In this document: positions 56,601 to 64,000 of the stretch, piece after piece
How positions within the stretch are numbered: the stretch's first letter is position 1
Layout: each line of letters opens with the position of its first letter
Assembly: GCF_003115845.1 (NCBI RefSeq)
Contig: NZ_KZ819025.1
Span: 1-64,000 of the forward strand
From: Brenneria roseae subsp. roseae
GTDB lineage: Bacteria > Pseudomonadota > Gammaproteobacteria > Enterobacterales > Enterobacteriaceae
Length of the DNA: 64,000 nt
Reading direction: 5' to 3'
Position numbers and translations under genes: made by a program
Notes under the pieces: model-generated
Seen by the model: only the letters and a program-made list of their open reading frames with translations
What the model was told of the DNA's origin: nothing
The model's database searches: none

Positions 56601-57155
56601 ACGCCGCTCAACGATGACGGCATTACGCTATCGGCGCTGGACGCACGGCATAAACGCGCGGAGTTGCAGTTTTATTTGCCTATTGAGGCGCCGATGCAGG
56701 CTGCACAGCTTGATGAACTGGCGAAACGAGATGATCCGCTGTCTGCCCAGTGCCCTCCGCTATCATTTCAGCAAGTGCAAGGTATGTTGAAAGGGTTTAT
56801 CGATCTGGTGTTCTGCTGGGAAGGGCGCTATTACCTGCTGGACTACAAATCCAATTGGCTGGGCGCAGATGCCAGTGCTTACACGCAGCCTGCGATGGCG
56901 CAGGCGATGGCCGAGCATCGTTATGATTTGCAATATCAGCTTTATAGTCTGGCGTTACACCGCTATTTGCGTCATCGCATTGCGGACTATGACTATGAAC
57001 GGCACTTTGGCGGTGTGTTTTATCTGTTTTTACGTGGGATCGACGAACGCTACCCCGGTAACGGGGTGTTTTATTGTCGGCCACAGGCTGCTTTTGTCGC
57101 CGGATTGGACCGGTTGTTTCAGGGGAGCCAGGCAGAAGAGGCCGATACGCCATGA
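53607..57155 (+). CDS. recB: Exodeoxyribonuclease V subunit beta RecB
   Basis: 1182 residues (E. coli 1180). 3'-5' SF1 helicase and the nuclease of RecBCD. Walker A ASAGTGKT at residues 24-31, helicase motifs MIDEFQDTDPQQYRIFR, LLIGDPKQAIYAFRGADIF and VTIHKSKGLEYPLVWLP. C-terminal nuclease domain with GMLKGFIDLVF and YYLLDYKSNWLG (Asp and DxK catalytic residues). Coupled to ptrA and recD by ATGA overlaps. Confidence 0.98.
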   Translation: MKQAAPQSLNVMTLPLLGERLIEASAGTGKTYTLAALYLRLLLGLGKQSAYPRPLLVEEILVVTFTEAATEELRERIREKIHVLRIACIRGESQEPLLSELLAEIPDRQDAAETLLSAERQMDEAAIHTIHGFCQRILSTNAFESGVLFEQVLIEDEHPLRRQACADFWRRYCYPLPMDIARVVGMEWSGPESLLADLMPYLQGESPVFRHPPDEDETLISRHQKIVAVIDAFKRQWLVSVAELEEVINASGVDKRSYSSKNLPNWLQKVTQWAEQQTQDYQLPKDLQRFSQPILAEKTRKGEAPEHAVFEAVERLLEESLSLRDVVIVRALSEIRQSVREEKRQRAELGFDDLLSRLDEALQQPGGEQLASSVRQRYPVAMIDEFQDTDPQQYRIFRALYGGQPQCGLLLIGDPKQAIYAFRGADIFTYMRARSEVSAHYTLGTNWRSSHPMVQGVNRLFQRLECPFIFEDIPFLAVEPAAPKRDLVFEVAGVPQPALQFWLTGEETIGVGDYQQLMARQCALQIRDWLAASQRRQAWLGTGKERRLVQASDMSVLVRSRHEAALVREALGRLAIPSVYLSNRDSVFTTPEARDILWILQAVLAPEQERTLRSAMATSLMGLDAPTLDALSHSEDDWDERVEEFADYRTLWRLRGVLPMLRALMSRHQLAENLLASDDGERRLTDVLHIGELLQDASSALDSEHALVRWLSQQIIQPNPQAENQQLRLESDRHLVQIVTIHKSKGLEYPLVWLPFISNFRVQDQGIYHDRSSYQALLDLRNGEASQALAEEERLAEDLRLLYVALTRSIYHCSVGVAPLQRSRRKSESSDMHQSALGYLLQRGKEADAATLVAELKTLAGDGVAVTLAQPGEEQPWQPDEPAQVTLQARRNERVWRNGWRVTSYSGLQQHGSSVAQDLIPRLDIEAMGERQEEPETLFTPHTFPRGASPGTFLHGLFETLDFTQPVDDAWLAEQLLLQGLDTAWHPVLRSWMAVILTTPLNDDGITLSALDARHKRAELQFYLPIEAPMQAAQLDELAKRDDPLSAQCPPLSFQQVQGMLKGFIDLVFCWEGRYYLLDYKSNWLGADASAYTQPAMAQAMAEHRYDLQYQLYSLALHRYLRHRIADYDYERHFGGVFYLFLRGIDERYPGNGVFYCRPQAAFVAGLDRLFQGSQAEEADTP

Positions 57156-59029
57156 CTACCATGATTGACTTACTTGAAATGGCATTGCAGCGTCGGCTGC
57201 TGCGCCCGCTGGATATGCAATTCGCCAGAATGCTGGCTGATGATGAACACCCTCATTTATTGTTGGCGGCGGCCTGTCTGAGTGCTCAGTCTGGCGCGGG
57301 TAACGTGTGTTTGCCATTGGAGAGACTTCAGCCGCCATGGTTATTCGATGGCCGCGACCATGAACTGGCTCAGCGGATCGGGGCATTGCTTGGACAGCCG
57401 GACGTTGCAGCCTGGCAGCGGCATTTATTGGCATCGGCAGCGGTCAGCGATGGCAGCCGGCCGACGCCGCTGGTGTTGCAACAGAACAGGCTGTATCTAC
57501 AGCGAAGCTGGCAAAGTGAAGGACGCGTAGCCGCATTTATTGCCGGCGGGCATCAGGCATTGCCCAATGATGAGCCGCAGATTCGTACCGTGCTGGATAG
57601 CTTATTTCCTGCGGTAGACGGTGAGGTTAACTGGCAGAAAATTGCTGCTGCGGTGGCGTTGACCCGGCGTATCGCCATTATTTCCGGCGGCCCGGGAACG
57701 GGAAAGACCTCGACGGTTGCCAAACTACTGGCCGCGCTGATTCAGTTGAACGGCGACGGGGACGCGTTACGAATTCAGTTAGCGGCGCCGACGGGTAAGG
57801 CGGCGGCCCGTTTGACCGAATCTCTGGGGACGGCATTGAACAACCTTTCGTTGGGTAATGCGCGCCGTGACGCTTTTCCACAGGAAGCGGCAACGCTGCA
57901 CCGTTTATTGGGGGCGGTGCCGGATAGTCAGCGTCTGCGTCACCATCAGGGCAATCCGTTGCATCTGGATGTGTTGGTCGTGGATGAAGCCTCCATGGTT
58001 GACCTGACGATGATGGCTAACCTGATCGCCGCTCTGCCTGAACAAGCCAGACTTATCCTGTTGGGCGATCGCGATCAGCTTGCTTCTGTAGAAGCGGGCG
58101 CGGTGCTGGGCGATATCTGCCGTTTTGCCGAGGCTGGATATAGCCGTAACAGGGCGCACCAGCTACAGCGTTTGACGGGCTGCCAATTGGATGAGATGAG
58201 CACGGAAAGTCAGGTCACCGTTGGAGACAGTATCTGCCTGTTACGCAGAAGCTATCGTTTCGATCAGCACTCAGGGATCGGACAGTTGGCGCTGGCGGTG
58301 AATAACGGCGATGAACCGCGGGTGCGGGCCGTATTGAATGGCGCTTTTGCGGATATCACCTGTTGTCCGCTGTCGGAAACGGAGGATTACCCGCGTATTC
58401 TGGAGCAGAGCGTCGAGGGGTACCGGGACTATTTACAGCGTATGGCGGCCGGTGAGCGTCCCGAGGCGGTACTGCTGGCGTTTCAGCGTTACCGTCAACT
58501 GTGCGCGTTGCGTGAAGGGCCGTTCGGCGTCGCGGGGCTGAATCCGCGTATTGAACAGGCGTTGCATAAAGCCGGGCTTATCAGTCGAAATCGCAATCCG
58601 CTCAACCGTTGGTATATGGGGCGTCCGGTGATGATCGAACGAAACGACGCGGTGCTGGGCTTGTTTAATGGTGATATCGGTATCGCGCTGATGAGTGAAA
58701 AAGGTGAATTGCGAGTCTATTTCCAATTGCCTGACGGCAAGCTCAAAGCCGTCGCGCCCAGCCGTTTGCCGCCTCATGAAACCGCCTATGCGATGACGGT
58801 ACACAAATCACAGGGATCGGAATTTGAGCATACGGCGCTGGTGTTGCCAAACCACTATTTGCCGGTGTTAACGCGCGAACTGGTCTATACCGCGATTACC
58901 CGCGCACGCAAGCGTTTGTCGCTGTTTGCGGATATGAATATCCTGTGTCGGGCAGTAAAAACACCAACCCAACGGCATAGTGGGCTGGTGGAAAGAATCA
59001 TCATGATGTCTTCTGGCAAGACAGTATAA
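57152..59029 (+). CDS. recD: Exodeoxyribonuclease V subunit alpha RecD
   Basis: 625 residues from ATG 57152, which overlaps the recB stop (E. coli 608). 5'-3' SF1 helicase. Walker A IISGGPGTGKTSTVAKLL (about 184-201), VLVVDEASMVDLTMM (motif II), ILLGDRDQLASVEAGAVLGD (motif III) and the late YAMTVHKSQGSEF. Unlike E. coli, argA does not follow directly: a LacI/talarate cassette is inserted. Confidence 0.97.
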   Translation: MTTMIDLLEMALQRRLLRPLDMQFARMLADDEHPHLLLAAACLSAQSGAGNVCLPLERLQPPWLFDGRDHELAQRIGALLGQPDVAAWQRHLLASAAVSDGSRPTPLVLQQNRLYLQRSWQSEGRVAAFIAGGHQALPNDEPQIRTVLDSLFPAVDGEVNWQKIAAAVALTRRIAIISGGPGTGKTSTVAKLLAALIQLNGDGDALRIQLAAPTGKAAARLTESLGTALNNLSLGNARRDAFPQEAATLHRLLGAVPDSQRLRHHQGNPLHLDVLVVDEASMVDLTMMANLIAALPEQARLILLGDRDQLASVEAGAVLGDICRFAEAGYSRNRAHQLQRLTGCQLDEMSTESQVTVGDSICLLRRSYRFDQHSGIGQLALAVNNGDEPRVRAVLNGAFADITCCPLSETEDYPRILEQSVEGYRDYLQRMAAGERPEAVLLAFQRYRQLCALREGPFGVAGLNPRIEQALHKAGLISRNRNPLNRWYMGRPVMIERNDAVLGLFNGDIGIALMSEKGELRVYFQLPDGKLKAVAPSRLPPHETAYAMTVHKSQGSEFEHTALVLPNHYLPVLTRELVYTAITRARKRLSLFADMNILCRAVKTPTQRHSGLVERIIMMSSGKTV

Positions 59030-59062
59030 CTTCCGGTGTAATGTTATGTTTTATAAAAAATA

Positions 59063-60088
59063 TTATGATGATTCCCGCTCAATCAGTGAGAACCCGATAT
59101 CGACGATTGGGTCGGAGATCGGTTTGCCTTCAATTTTGTCCGCCAGCATCATGGCCGCGTCTTTGCCAATTTTCCAGCGGTCGATCCTGACCGTCGTGAT
59201 CGACGGGGTGTTGTGCGCCGCAAAATTCAGGTCGCCAAACCCGATGACCGCCAGTTTGTCCGGTACGCTCAAACCTCTTGTTTCTGCTTCCATGATGGCT
59301 CCCTGAGCGAGAGTATCAGAACTGCAAATGATGACATCGAACCTGTTGTTATCCTCTGCAAACAGCATGCTCAATCCCTGACGGCCCAGCGCCAGCGTTG
59401 CCGGTAGCGGCACCGTAATTTCATGAACATGGCAATCTGGTTTCTTTTGTATAATCTCATAGATCCCTTTTTTTCTTTGTCCCGCTCTTCTGTCCTCGGT
59501 CCAAAGCAGACCAAATTGTGAATAGCCTTTATTTAAGAGGTACTGGCCAATCGTATTGCCAATTTTTTCATGGGAAAATCCGACCAGCATATCAAGCGGC
59601 GTGGGCGTTAAATCCCAGATTTCAACGACGGGAAGATTGGCGTTCAGAATAATTTTCTTGAGCGCAGGGGAATGATGAATGCCTGTAAGCACAATGCCAT
59701 CCGGGCGACGCGAGAGAATAGTCGTCACGATATCGGCTTCGGACTCATGCGTGTAGCCGGCAACGCACAGCAGCATATGATAACCGCGAGTAGCCAGTTC
59801 GTCGCTGATAGCCTGAACCGTATCAACAAACATGCTGTTATTGATTTGAGGGATGATGACGGCGATGAGTTTGCTGCGTTTTGAGGCTAACCCTCCCGCT
59901 AACATGTTAGGAATGTAACCTGTCGCGCGGATGGCTTCCATGACGCGGGACAGGGTCACTGCCCGAACAATTTTGGGATTATTCAATGCTCTGCTGACGG
60001 TCATCGGCGAAAGCCCCGCCGCTCTGGCCACATCTTCCAGTGTGGGGGGGCGTGTCGGGTTATTGATAGCGTGTTTATCACTCTTCAC
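59063..60088 (-). CDS. LacI-family transcriptional regulator
   Basis: 341 residues. N-terminal LacI helix-turn-helix: TLEDVARAAGLSPMTVSRALNNP with hinge helix NMLAGGLASKRSKLIAVIIP. The periplasmic-binding-like effector domain follows and is of GntR/IdnR type. Divergent from the talarate/galactarate dehydratase gene; two similar 18-bp GCGC-centred operators lie between them, making local autoregulation and repression of the cassette likely. The effector is probably an aldarate or derivative (inference). Confidence 0.92.
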   Translation of the reverse strand: MKSDKHAINNPTRPPTLEDVARAAGLSPMTVSRALNNPKIVRAVTLSRVMEAIRATGYIPNMLAGGLASKRSKLIAVIIPQINNSMFVDTVQAISDELATRGYHMLLCVAGYTHESEADIVTTILSRRPDGIVLTGIHHSPALKKIILNANLPVVEIWDLTPTPLDMLVGFSHEKIGNTIGQYLLNKGYSQFGLLWTEDRRAGQRKKGIYEIIQKKPDCHVHEITVPLPATLALGRQGLSMLFAEDNNRFDVIICSSDTLAQGAIMEAETRGLSVPDKLAVIGFGDLNFAAHNTPSITTVRIDRWKIGKDAAMMLADKIEGKPISDPIVDIGFSLIERESS

Positions 60089-60261
60089 TCGATGTTCCCC
60101 AATGTGTTCCTGACTTCCTGCATATCAGATTATCGTTGAAGTGGGTCATTTTCCAGCCAAGATTTATGAATAAGGATGATGTGTGCCGGATTGCGCCTGC
60201 TCCGATCGGGGAGGTATATTCCCTGCGCGTGACTTTTTCCTGATCCTGTGCGTTTGCATGA

Positions 60262-60279
60262 AATGATTGCGCTACCATT
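60262..60279. promoter_or_regulatory. LacI-type operator 1
   Basis: AATGATTGCGCTACCATT, imperfect palindrome centred on GCGC. The 13-nt core AATGATTGCGCTA is repeated, inverted, at 60417-60429. Confidence 0.65.
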
Positions 60280-60411
60280 GTGATTTTTCATCATGAATAT
60301 CATCTGTTTATTAATGGTTATTTTGTCGTTTTAGTCTCTTTTTCGGTTAAATTGTGATCTGTTTTGCATTCATGTGTTCTTTTTCTGTTCATTTCTGATA
60401 TTTGGATTAAT

Positions 60412-60429
60412 TATGTTAGCGCAATCATT
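60412..60429. promoter_or_regulatory. LacI-type operator 2
   Basis: TATGTTAGCGCAATCATT, the inverted partner of operator 1, 150 bp away and 17 bp before the dehydratase start; binding would block transcription or ribosome-site clearance. Confidence 0.65.
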
Positions 60430-60446
60430 CATGAAGGAGAAAGAAC

Positions 60447-61643
60447 ATGACACTTAGCGCTAATTCAGATGCCGTGAGCTACGCGAAAGCGAGTAACGCC
60501 AAAACTGCCGCTGATACCGGGGATAGAATCGAGTGGGTAAAAATTTCGTTGGCTTTTTTGCCACTGGCGACGCCGGTCAGTGATGCCAAGGTTCTGACCG
60601 GTCGGCAAAAACCGCTTACCGAAGTCGCTATTATTTTTGCTGAAATCCACAGCCGGGATGGGTTTGAAGGCGTCGGCTTCAGCTATTCGAAACGAGCGGG
60701 CGGACCGGGGATTTACGCTCACGCCAAGGAAATTGCAGATAACCTGATCGGCGAGGATCCCAACGATATAGACAAGATTTATACCAAGCTGCTGTGGGCT
60801 GGCGCGTCTGTTGGCCGCAGCGGTATGGCGGTACAGGCTATTTCCCCTATCGACATCGCATTGTGGGATATGAAAGCCAAACGCGCCGGGTTGCCGCTGG
60901 CGAAGCTGTTGGGCTCTCACCGTGATTCCGTGCAGTGCTATAACACCTCCGGCGGGTTCCTGCATACGCCGCTGGAACAGGTTTTAAAAAATGTAGTCAT
61001 TTCGCGGGAAAGCGGCATTGGCGGGATCAAGCTGAAAGTGGGGCAACCCAATACGGCGGAAGATATTCGCCGTCTTACCGCCGTGCGCGAAGCGTTGGGA
61101 GATGACTTCCCGTTGATGGTGGACGCGAATCAGCAATGGGATCGTGAAACAGCCATTCGTATGGGACGGAAAATGGAAGCGTTTAATCTCATTTGGATTG
61201 AGGAACCGCTCGATGCTTACGATGTTGAAGGTCACGCTGCGCTGTCTGCTGCCCTTGACACACCGATTGCCACCGGCGAGATGCTGACCAGTTTCCGTGA
61301 ACACGAACAATTGATTCTCGGTAATGCCAGCGATTTTGTTCAGCCTGATGCGCCACGCGTTGGCGGGATTTCTCCCTTCCTGAAAATCATGGATCTGGCG
61401 GCGAAGCATGGACGCAAACTGGCGCCTCATTTCGCTATGGAAGTGCATTTGCACCTGGCTGCGGCGTATCCGATTGAGCCCTGGCTGGAACATTTCGAAT
61501 GGTTGAATCCACTCTTTAATGAGCAGCTTGAGTTACGTGATGGCCGCATGTGGGTTTCCGATCGTCTGGGGCTTGGTTTTACCCTGAGTGAACAAGCAAG
61601 AAAATGGACGGCGTTGACCTGCGAGTTTGGTAAACAACCCTGA
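60447..61643 (+). CDS. L-talarate/galactarate dehydratase (enolase superfamily)
   Basis: 398 residues, the length of Salmonella TalrD/GalrD (STM3697), to which the sequence is very close from memory. Member of the mandelate racemase subgroup; removes water from L-talarate or galactarate to give 5-keto-4-deoxy-D-glucarate, with epimerisation. Catalytic KxK in GGIKLKVGQ (about 193-201), metal ligands in LMVDANQQWD (Asp), WIEEPLDAYD (Glu) and IATGEMLTS (Glu), and the general-acid His in LAPHFAMEVHLH. GAAGGAG precedes the ATG. Forms an operon with the MFS gene. Confidence 0.92.
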   Translation: MTLSANSDAVSYAKASNAKTAADTGDRIEWVKISLAFLPLATPVSDAKVLTGRQKPLTEVAIIFAEIHSRDGFEGVGFSYSKRAGGPGIYAHAKEIADNLIGEDPNDIDKIYTKLLWAGASVGRSGMAVQAISPIDIALWDMKAKRAGLPLAKLLGSHRDSVQCYNTSGGFLHTPLEQVLKNVVISRESGIGGIKLKVGQPNTAEDIRRLTAVREALGDDFPLMVDANQQWDRETAIRMGRKMEAFNLIWIEEPLDAYDVEGHAALSAALDTPIATGEMLTSFREHEQLILGNASDFVQPDAPRVGGISPFLKIMDLAAKHGRKLAPHFAMEVHLHLAAAYPIEPWLEHFEWLNPLFNEQLELRDGRMWVSDRLGLGFTLSEQARKWTALTCEFGKQP

Positions 61644-61742
61644 TATGTCACGTGACTGATATTTCCCTTATCAGTCACGATAATTAACTGTACCTCTACT
61701 TATCTAATTAAATGCAACCCTCGTTGACAGGAGTTGTCTGCC

Positions 61743-63056
61743 ATGAATACATTAAAAAAACGCACCAATGTTCGATATACGATATTAATTTTCCTTTTTT
61801 TAGCAACGGTTTTTAATTATGCAGATCGTGCGACACTTTCGGTTGTCGCACCTTTCATGAGTAAAGAATTAGGCTTCGATCCAGAGGTGATGGGGTTTGC
61901 TTTTTCTGCCTTTGGTATTTCCTACGTCATTATGCAAATTCCCGGAGGATTATTACTCGATAGATTTGGTTCACGACTGGTATATGGCTTTGCTTTGATT
62001 GCCTGGTCTATTGTCACGATGTTTCAGGGGACGATTTATCTGTTTACCTCCCCTCTCGTTGCGCTGGTTGTTCTGCGTTTGTTAATGGGCGCGATAGAGG
62101 CACCTGCGTTTCCGGCCAACAGCCGTCTCAGCGTTCAGTGGTTCCCGGATAAGGAACGAGGGTTCGTGACCTCGGTTTATCAGGCGGCCCAATATATTTC
62201 CCTGGGGATTGTTACGCCATTAATGACGGTGATTTTACATAATTTAAGCTGGCATTATGTGTTTTATTATATCGGCGCAATTGGTGTTGTTTTGGGAATA
62301 TTCTGGTTTATCTATGTTCAGGAGCCGTTTAAACATAAAAAAATTAATCAAGAGGAACTTGACTATATCCATTCTGGCGGCGGGGAACCGACTCTCGGCG
62401 TTAATAAGAAGAAAGAGAAAATTACTTTTTCACAAATTAAACTTGTCTGCGTTAACCGAATGATGATTGGTGTTTATATCGGCCAGTTTTGCGTTACGTC
62501 TATCACCTGGTTCTTTCTCACCTGGTTTCCAACTTATTTATATCAGGCGAAAGGGATGTCAATATTGAAAGTCGGCTTGGTCGCTTCCATTCCCGCTATC
62601 GCCGGATTCATCGGGGGATTAATCGGCGGAATATTTTCTGATTATCTGTTACGACGCGGCTATAGCCTGACAATATCGCGCAAACTTCCGATTATCTGCG
62701 GCATGTTGCTGTCATGCACCATTATTACCGCTAACTATACCAGTTCAGAAGTGGTGGTTATTGGCGCGATGAGTCTGGCGTTTTTTGCCAAAGGATTTGG
62801 CAATCTGGGATGGTGCGTATTAAGCGACACCTCTCCCAAAGAAGTGTTGGGCATCGCGGGCGGCGTTTTTAACATGTGCGGTAATATGGCCAGCATCATT
62901 ACGCCTCTGGTTATCGGCTTTATTTTATCCTCCACTCAATCGTTCGATTACGCCATTTTATACGTGGGTTCGATGGGGGGAATCGGTCTTATTGCTTACT
63001 TGTTTATTGTCGGGCCGTTGGAGCGAATCAAAATAGCTGCCGTGCCGGCGCAATAA
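61743..63056 (+). CDS. MFS aldarate transporter (GudP/GarP-like)
   Basis: 437 residues from ATG 61743 (AGGAG 9 bp upstream), 12 transmembrane helices. Anion:cation symporter family; N-terminus has RYTILIFLFLATVFNYADRATLSV and the MFS loop GGLLLDRFGSRLVYG. Placed 100 bp after the dehydratase, it most likely imports talarate/galactarate-type sugar diacids. Substrate is inferred from context. Confidence 0.88.
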   Translation: MNTLKKRTNVRYTILIFLFLATVFNYADRATLSVVAPFMSKELGFDPEVMGFAFSAFGISYVIMQIPGGLLLDRFGSRLVYGFALIAWSIVTMFQGTIYLFTSPLVALVVLRLLMGAIEAPAFPANSRLSVQWFPDKERGFVTSVYQAAQYISLGIVTPLMTVILHNLSWHYVFYYIGAIGVVLGIFWFIYVQEPFKHKKINQEELDYIHSGGGEPTLGVNKKKEKITFSQIKLVCVNRMMIGVYIGQFCVTSITWFFLTWFPTYLYQAKGMSILKVGLVASIPAIAGFIGGLIGGIFSDYLLRRGYSLTISRKLPIICGMLLSCTIITANYTSSEVVVIGAMSLAFFAKGFGNLGWCVLSDTSPKEVLGIAGGVFNMCGNMASIITPLVIGFILSSTQSFDYAILYVGSMGGIGLIAYLFIVGPLERIKIAAVPAQ

Positions 63057-63085
63057 CTTCAGGTGATTGGTGTCCCTGTGACACA

Positions 63086-63128
63086 TGCTGTTCCGTGGAT
63101 TTGAACTCCTCCGGAACAGCAATTTTTT
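63086..63128 (+). terminator. Terminator of the talarate cassette
   Basis: TGCTGTTCCG (63086-63095) / CGGAACAGCA (63112-63121) followed by TTTTTT at 63123-63128. Confidence 0.85.
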
Positions 63129-63181
63129 ACTGCGGGTTGATGCGCGGCCATCACGTATCGTCGCCAGGTGGCCGGTAAGTC

Positions 63182-64000
63182 TCAGGCCAGATCCAGCACC
63201 AGAATTTTTGACCGACGCTGGTAGTTGTACAGGGCCTGCTTTTTCTTCGGCAGCATTTCCACTTCGGCGGGTAAAAAACCGCGTTCCTGGAACCAGTGAA
63301 TGCTGTGGGTCGTCAGAACAAACAGTTTGCTCAGCCCTTGCTGGCGCGCCTGAGACGCAATCCGCTGCAACAGCATGTCACCGCGTGAAGAACTGCGATA
63401 GTCAGGATGCACCGCGACGCAGGCCATTTCGCCGATGCTCTCTTCCGGGAAAGGATAGAGCGCCGCGCAGGCGATGGTCAGGTTATCGCGCACCACCACG
63501 GTAAACTTGTCGATTTCCATTTCCAGCTGTTCACGCGAGCGTCTGACCAGAATACCCTGCTGTTCCAGCGGACGAATCAGTTCCAGAATCCCGCCAATAT
63601 CGTTAATCGTTGCCCGCCGCACCTGTTCGGCGCTTTCCATCACGATTTGCGTACCAATACCGTCACGGGAGAACAGCTCTTGCAGTAAAGCGCCGTCGTC
63701 CTGATAGCTAATCAGATGGCTGCGGCGCACGCCGCTACGGCAGGCTTTAACCGCGCCGCGCAAAAATCTGACCGTACCGGAGTGGTAATCGCCATCCGCT
63801 TCCAGCGCTTCAATCCGCCGCTGGGCATCATCCGGGAACAGTTCGGAAATAATATTGCCTTCTTCGTTGATCACGCCCTGGGAAGAGCAGAAACCAATCA
63901 TTTTTTCGGCTTTGAGCTTGATCGCCAACTGAGTGGCGACTTCTTCAGAGGTCAGGTTGAAGCTTTCACCCGTAACGGAAACCGCGACCGGCCCCAGCAG
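63182..64000 (-). CDS. argA: N-acetylglutamate synthase ArgA (5' part outside window)
   Basis: The C-terminal 272 codons are visible; the start lies beyond the right edge (E. coli ArgA 443 residues). First step of arginine biosynthesis: acetylation of glutamate from acetyl-CoA, feedback-inhibited by arginine. Seen here are the end of the amino-acid-kinase-like domain ([15 protein letters not shown]) and the GNAT domain from [13 protein letters not shown], with acetyl-CoA loop [18 protein letters not shown] and [16 protein letters not shown]. Confidence 0.96.
   Translation of the reverse strand: MLGPVAVSVTGESFNLTSEEVATQLAIKLKAEKMIGFCSSQGVINEEGNIISELFPDDAQRRIEALEADGDYHSGTVRFLRGAVKACRSGVRRSHLISYQDDGALLQELFSRDGIGTQIVMESAEQVRRATINDIGGILELIRPLEQQGILVRRSREQLEMEIDKFTVVVRDNLTIACAALYPFPEESIGEMACVAVHPDYRSSSRGDMLLQRIASQARQQGLSKLFVLTTHSIHWFQERGFLPAEVEMLPKKKQALYNYQRRSKILVLDLA

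Overview
The window is a chromosomal segment of an enterobacterium, probably a member of the Pectobacteriaceae (Brenneria/Pectobacterium-like); the genus cannot be proven from sequence alone. From about 20.6 kb onward the gene order is that of E. coli: tRNA-Phe, speC, mltC-yggX-mutY, trmB-yggL-yggN, tas-ygdR-ygdQ-mutH, rppH-ptsP-lgt-thyA, ppdAB-ygdB-ppdC-recC-ptrA-recB-recD, argA. Three cassettes interrupt this backbone: a TetR / Tm-1-like / PEP-hydrolase-like group at 23.6-26.6 kb, a potE-speF polyamine operon with its ornithine-sensing leader peptide speFL at 40.5-44.4 kb, and a LacI-regulated talarate/galactarate dehydratase plus MFS transporter at 59.1-63.1 kb.

The first 20.6 kb is accessory DNA stacked on the 3' end of the tRNA-Phe gene. 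Three direct repeats of the tRNA 3' end (76-93, 12784-12801, 20641-20659) divide it into two tandem integrative elements. Each has a P4-type tyrosine integrase next to its tRNA-proximal end, and each has its own family of short 12-bp-period repeats near both ends that look like integrase arm sites. Both integrases appear damaged: int1 has a one-base frameshift, and int2 has ATA where the start ATG is expected.

Element 1 (about 12.7 kb) carries a TacA/TacT acetyltransferase toxin-antitoxin pair, IS debris, an unrecognised 366-aa protein, a complete Ec86/Eco1-like retron (ncRNA, nucleoside deoxyribosyltransferase-like effector, reverse transcriptase), CcdA/CcdB, a MobC-like protein, small conserved island genes and a cytosolic 5'-nucleotidase. 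Element 2 (about 7.9 kb) carries an AbiEi/AbiEii pair, an orphan HrgA-like predicted nuclease, P4-like regulatory genes and a second, unrelated integrase-domain protein. Together they form a double defence / toxin-antitoxin island.

The backbone genes cover polyamine synthesis and export, peptidoglycan turnover, DNA repair (MutY, MutH, RecBCD), RNA 5'-end processing (RppH), nitrogen PTS, lipoprotein maturation, dTMP synthesis and pseudopilins. The most interesting items are the retron with a Chi octamer in its msd loop, the two-element integration architecture with matched arm sites, the GTG-initiated speFL, an 8-bp tandem duplication that breaks a PEP-hydrolase-like gene, and paired LacI-type operators around the talarate cassette.
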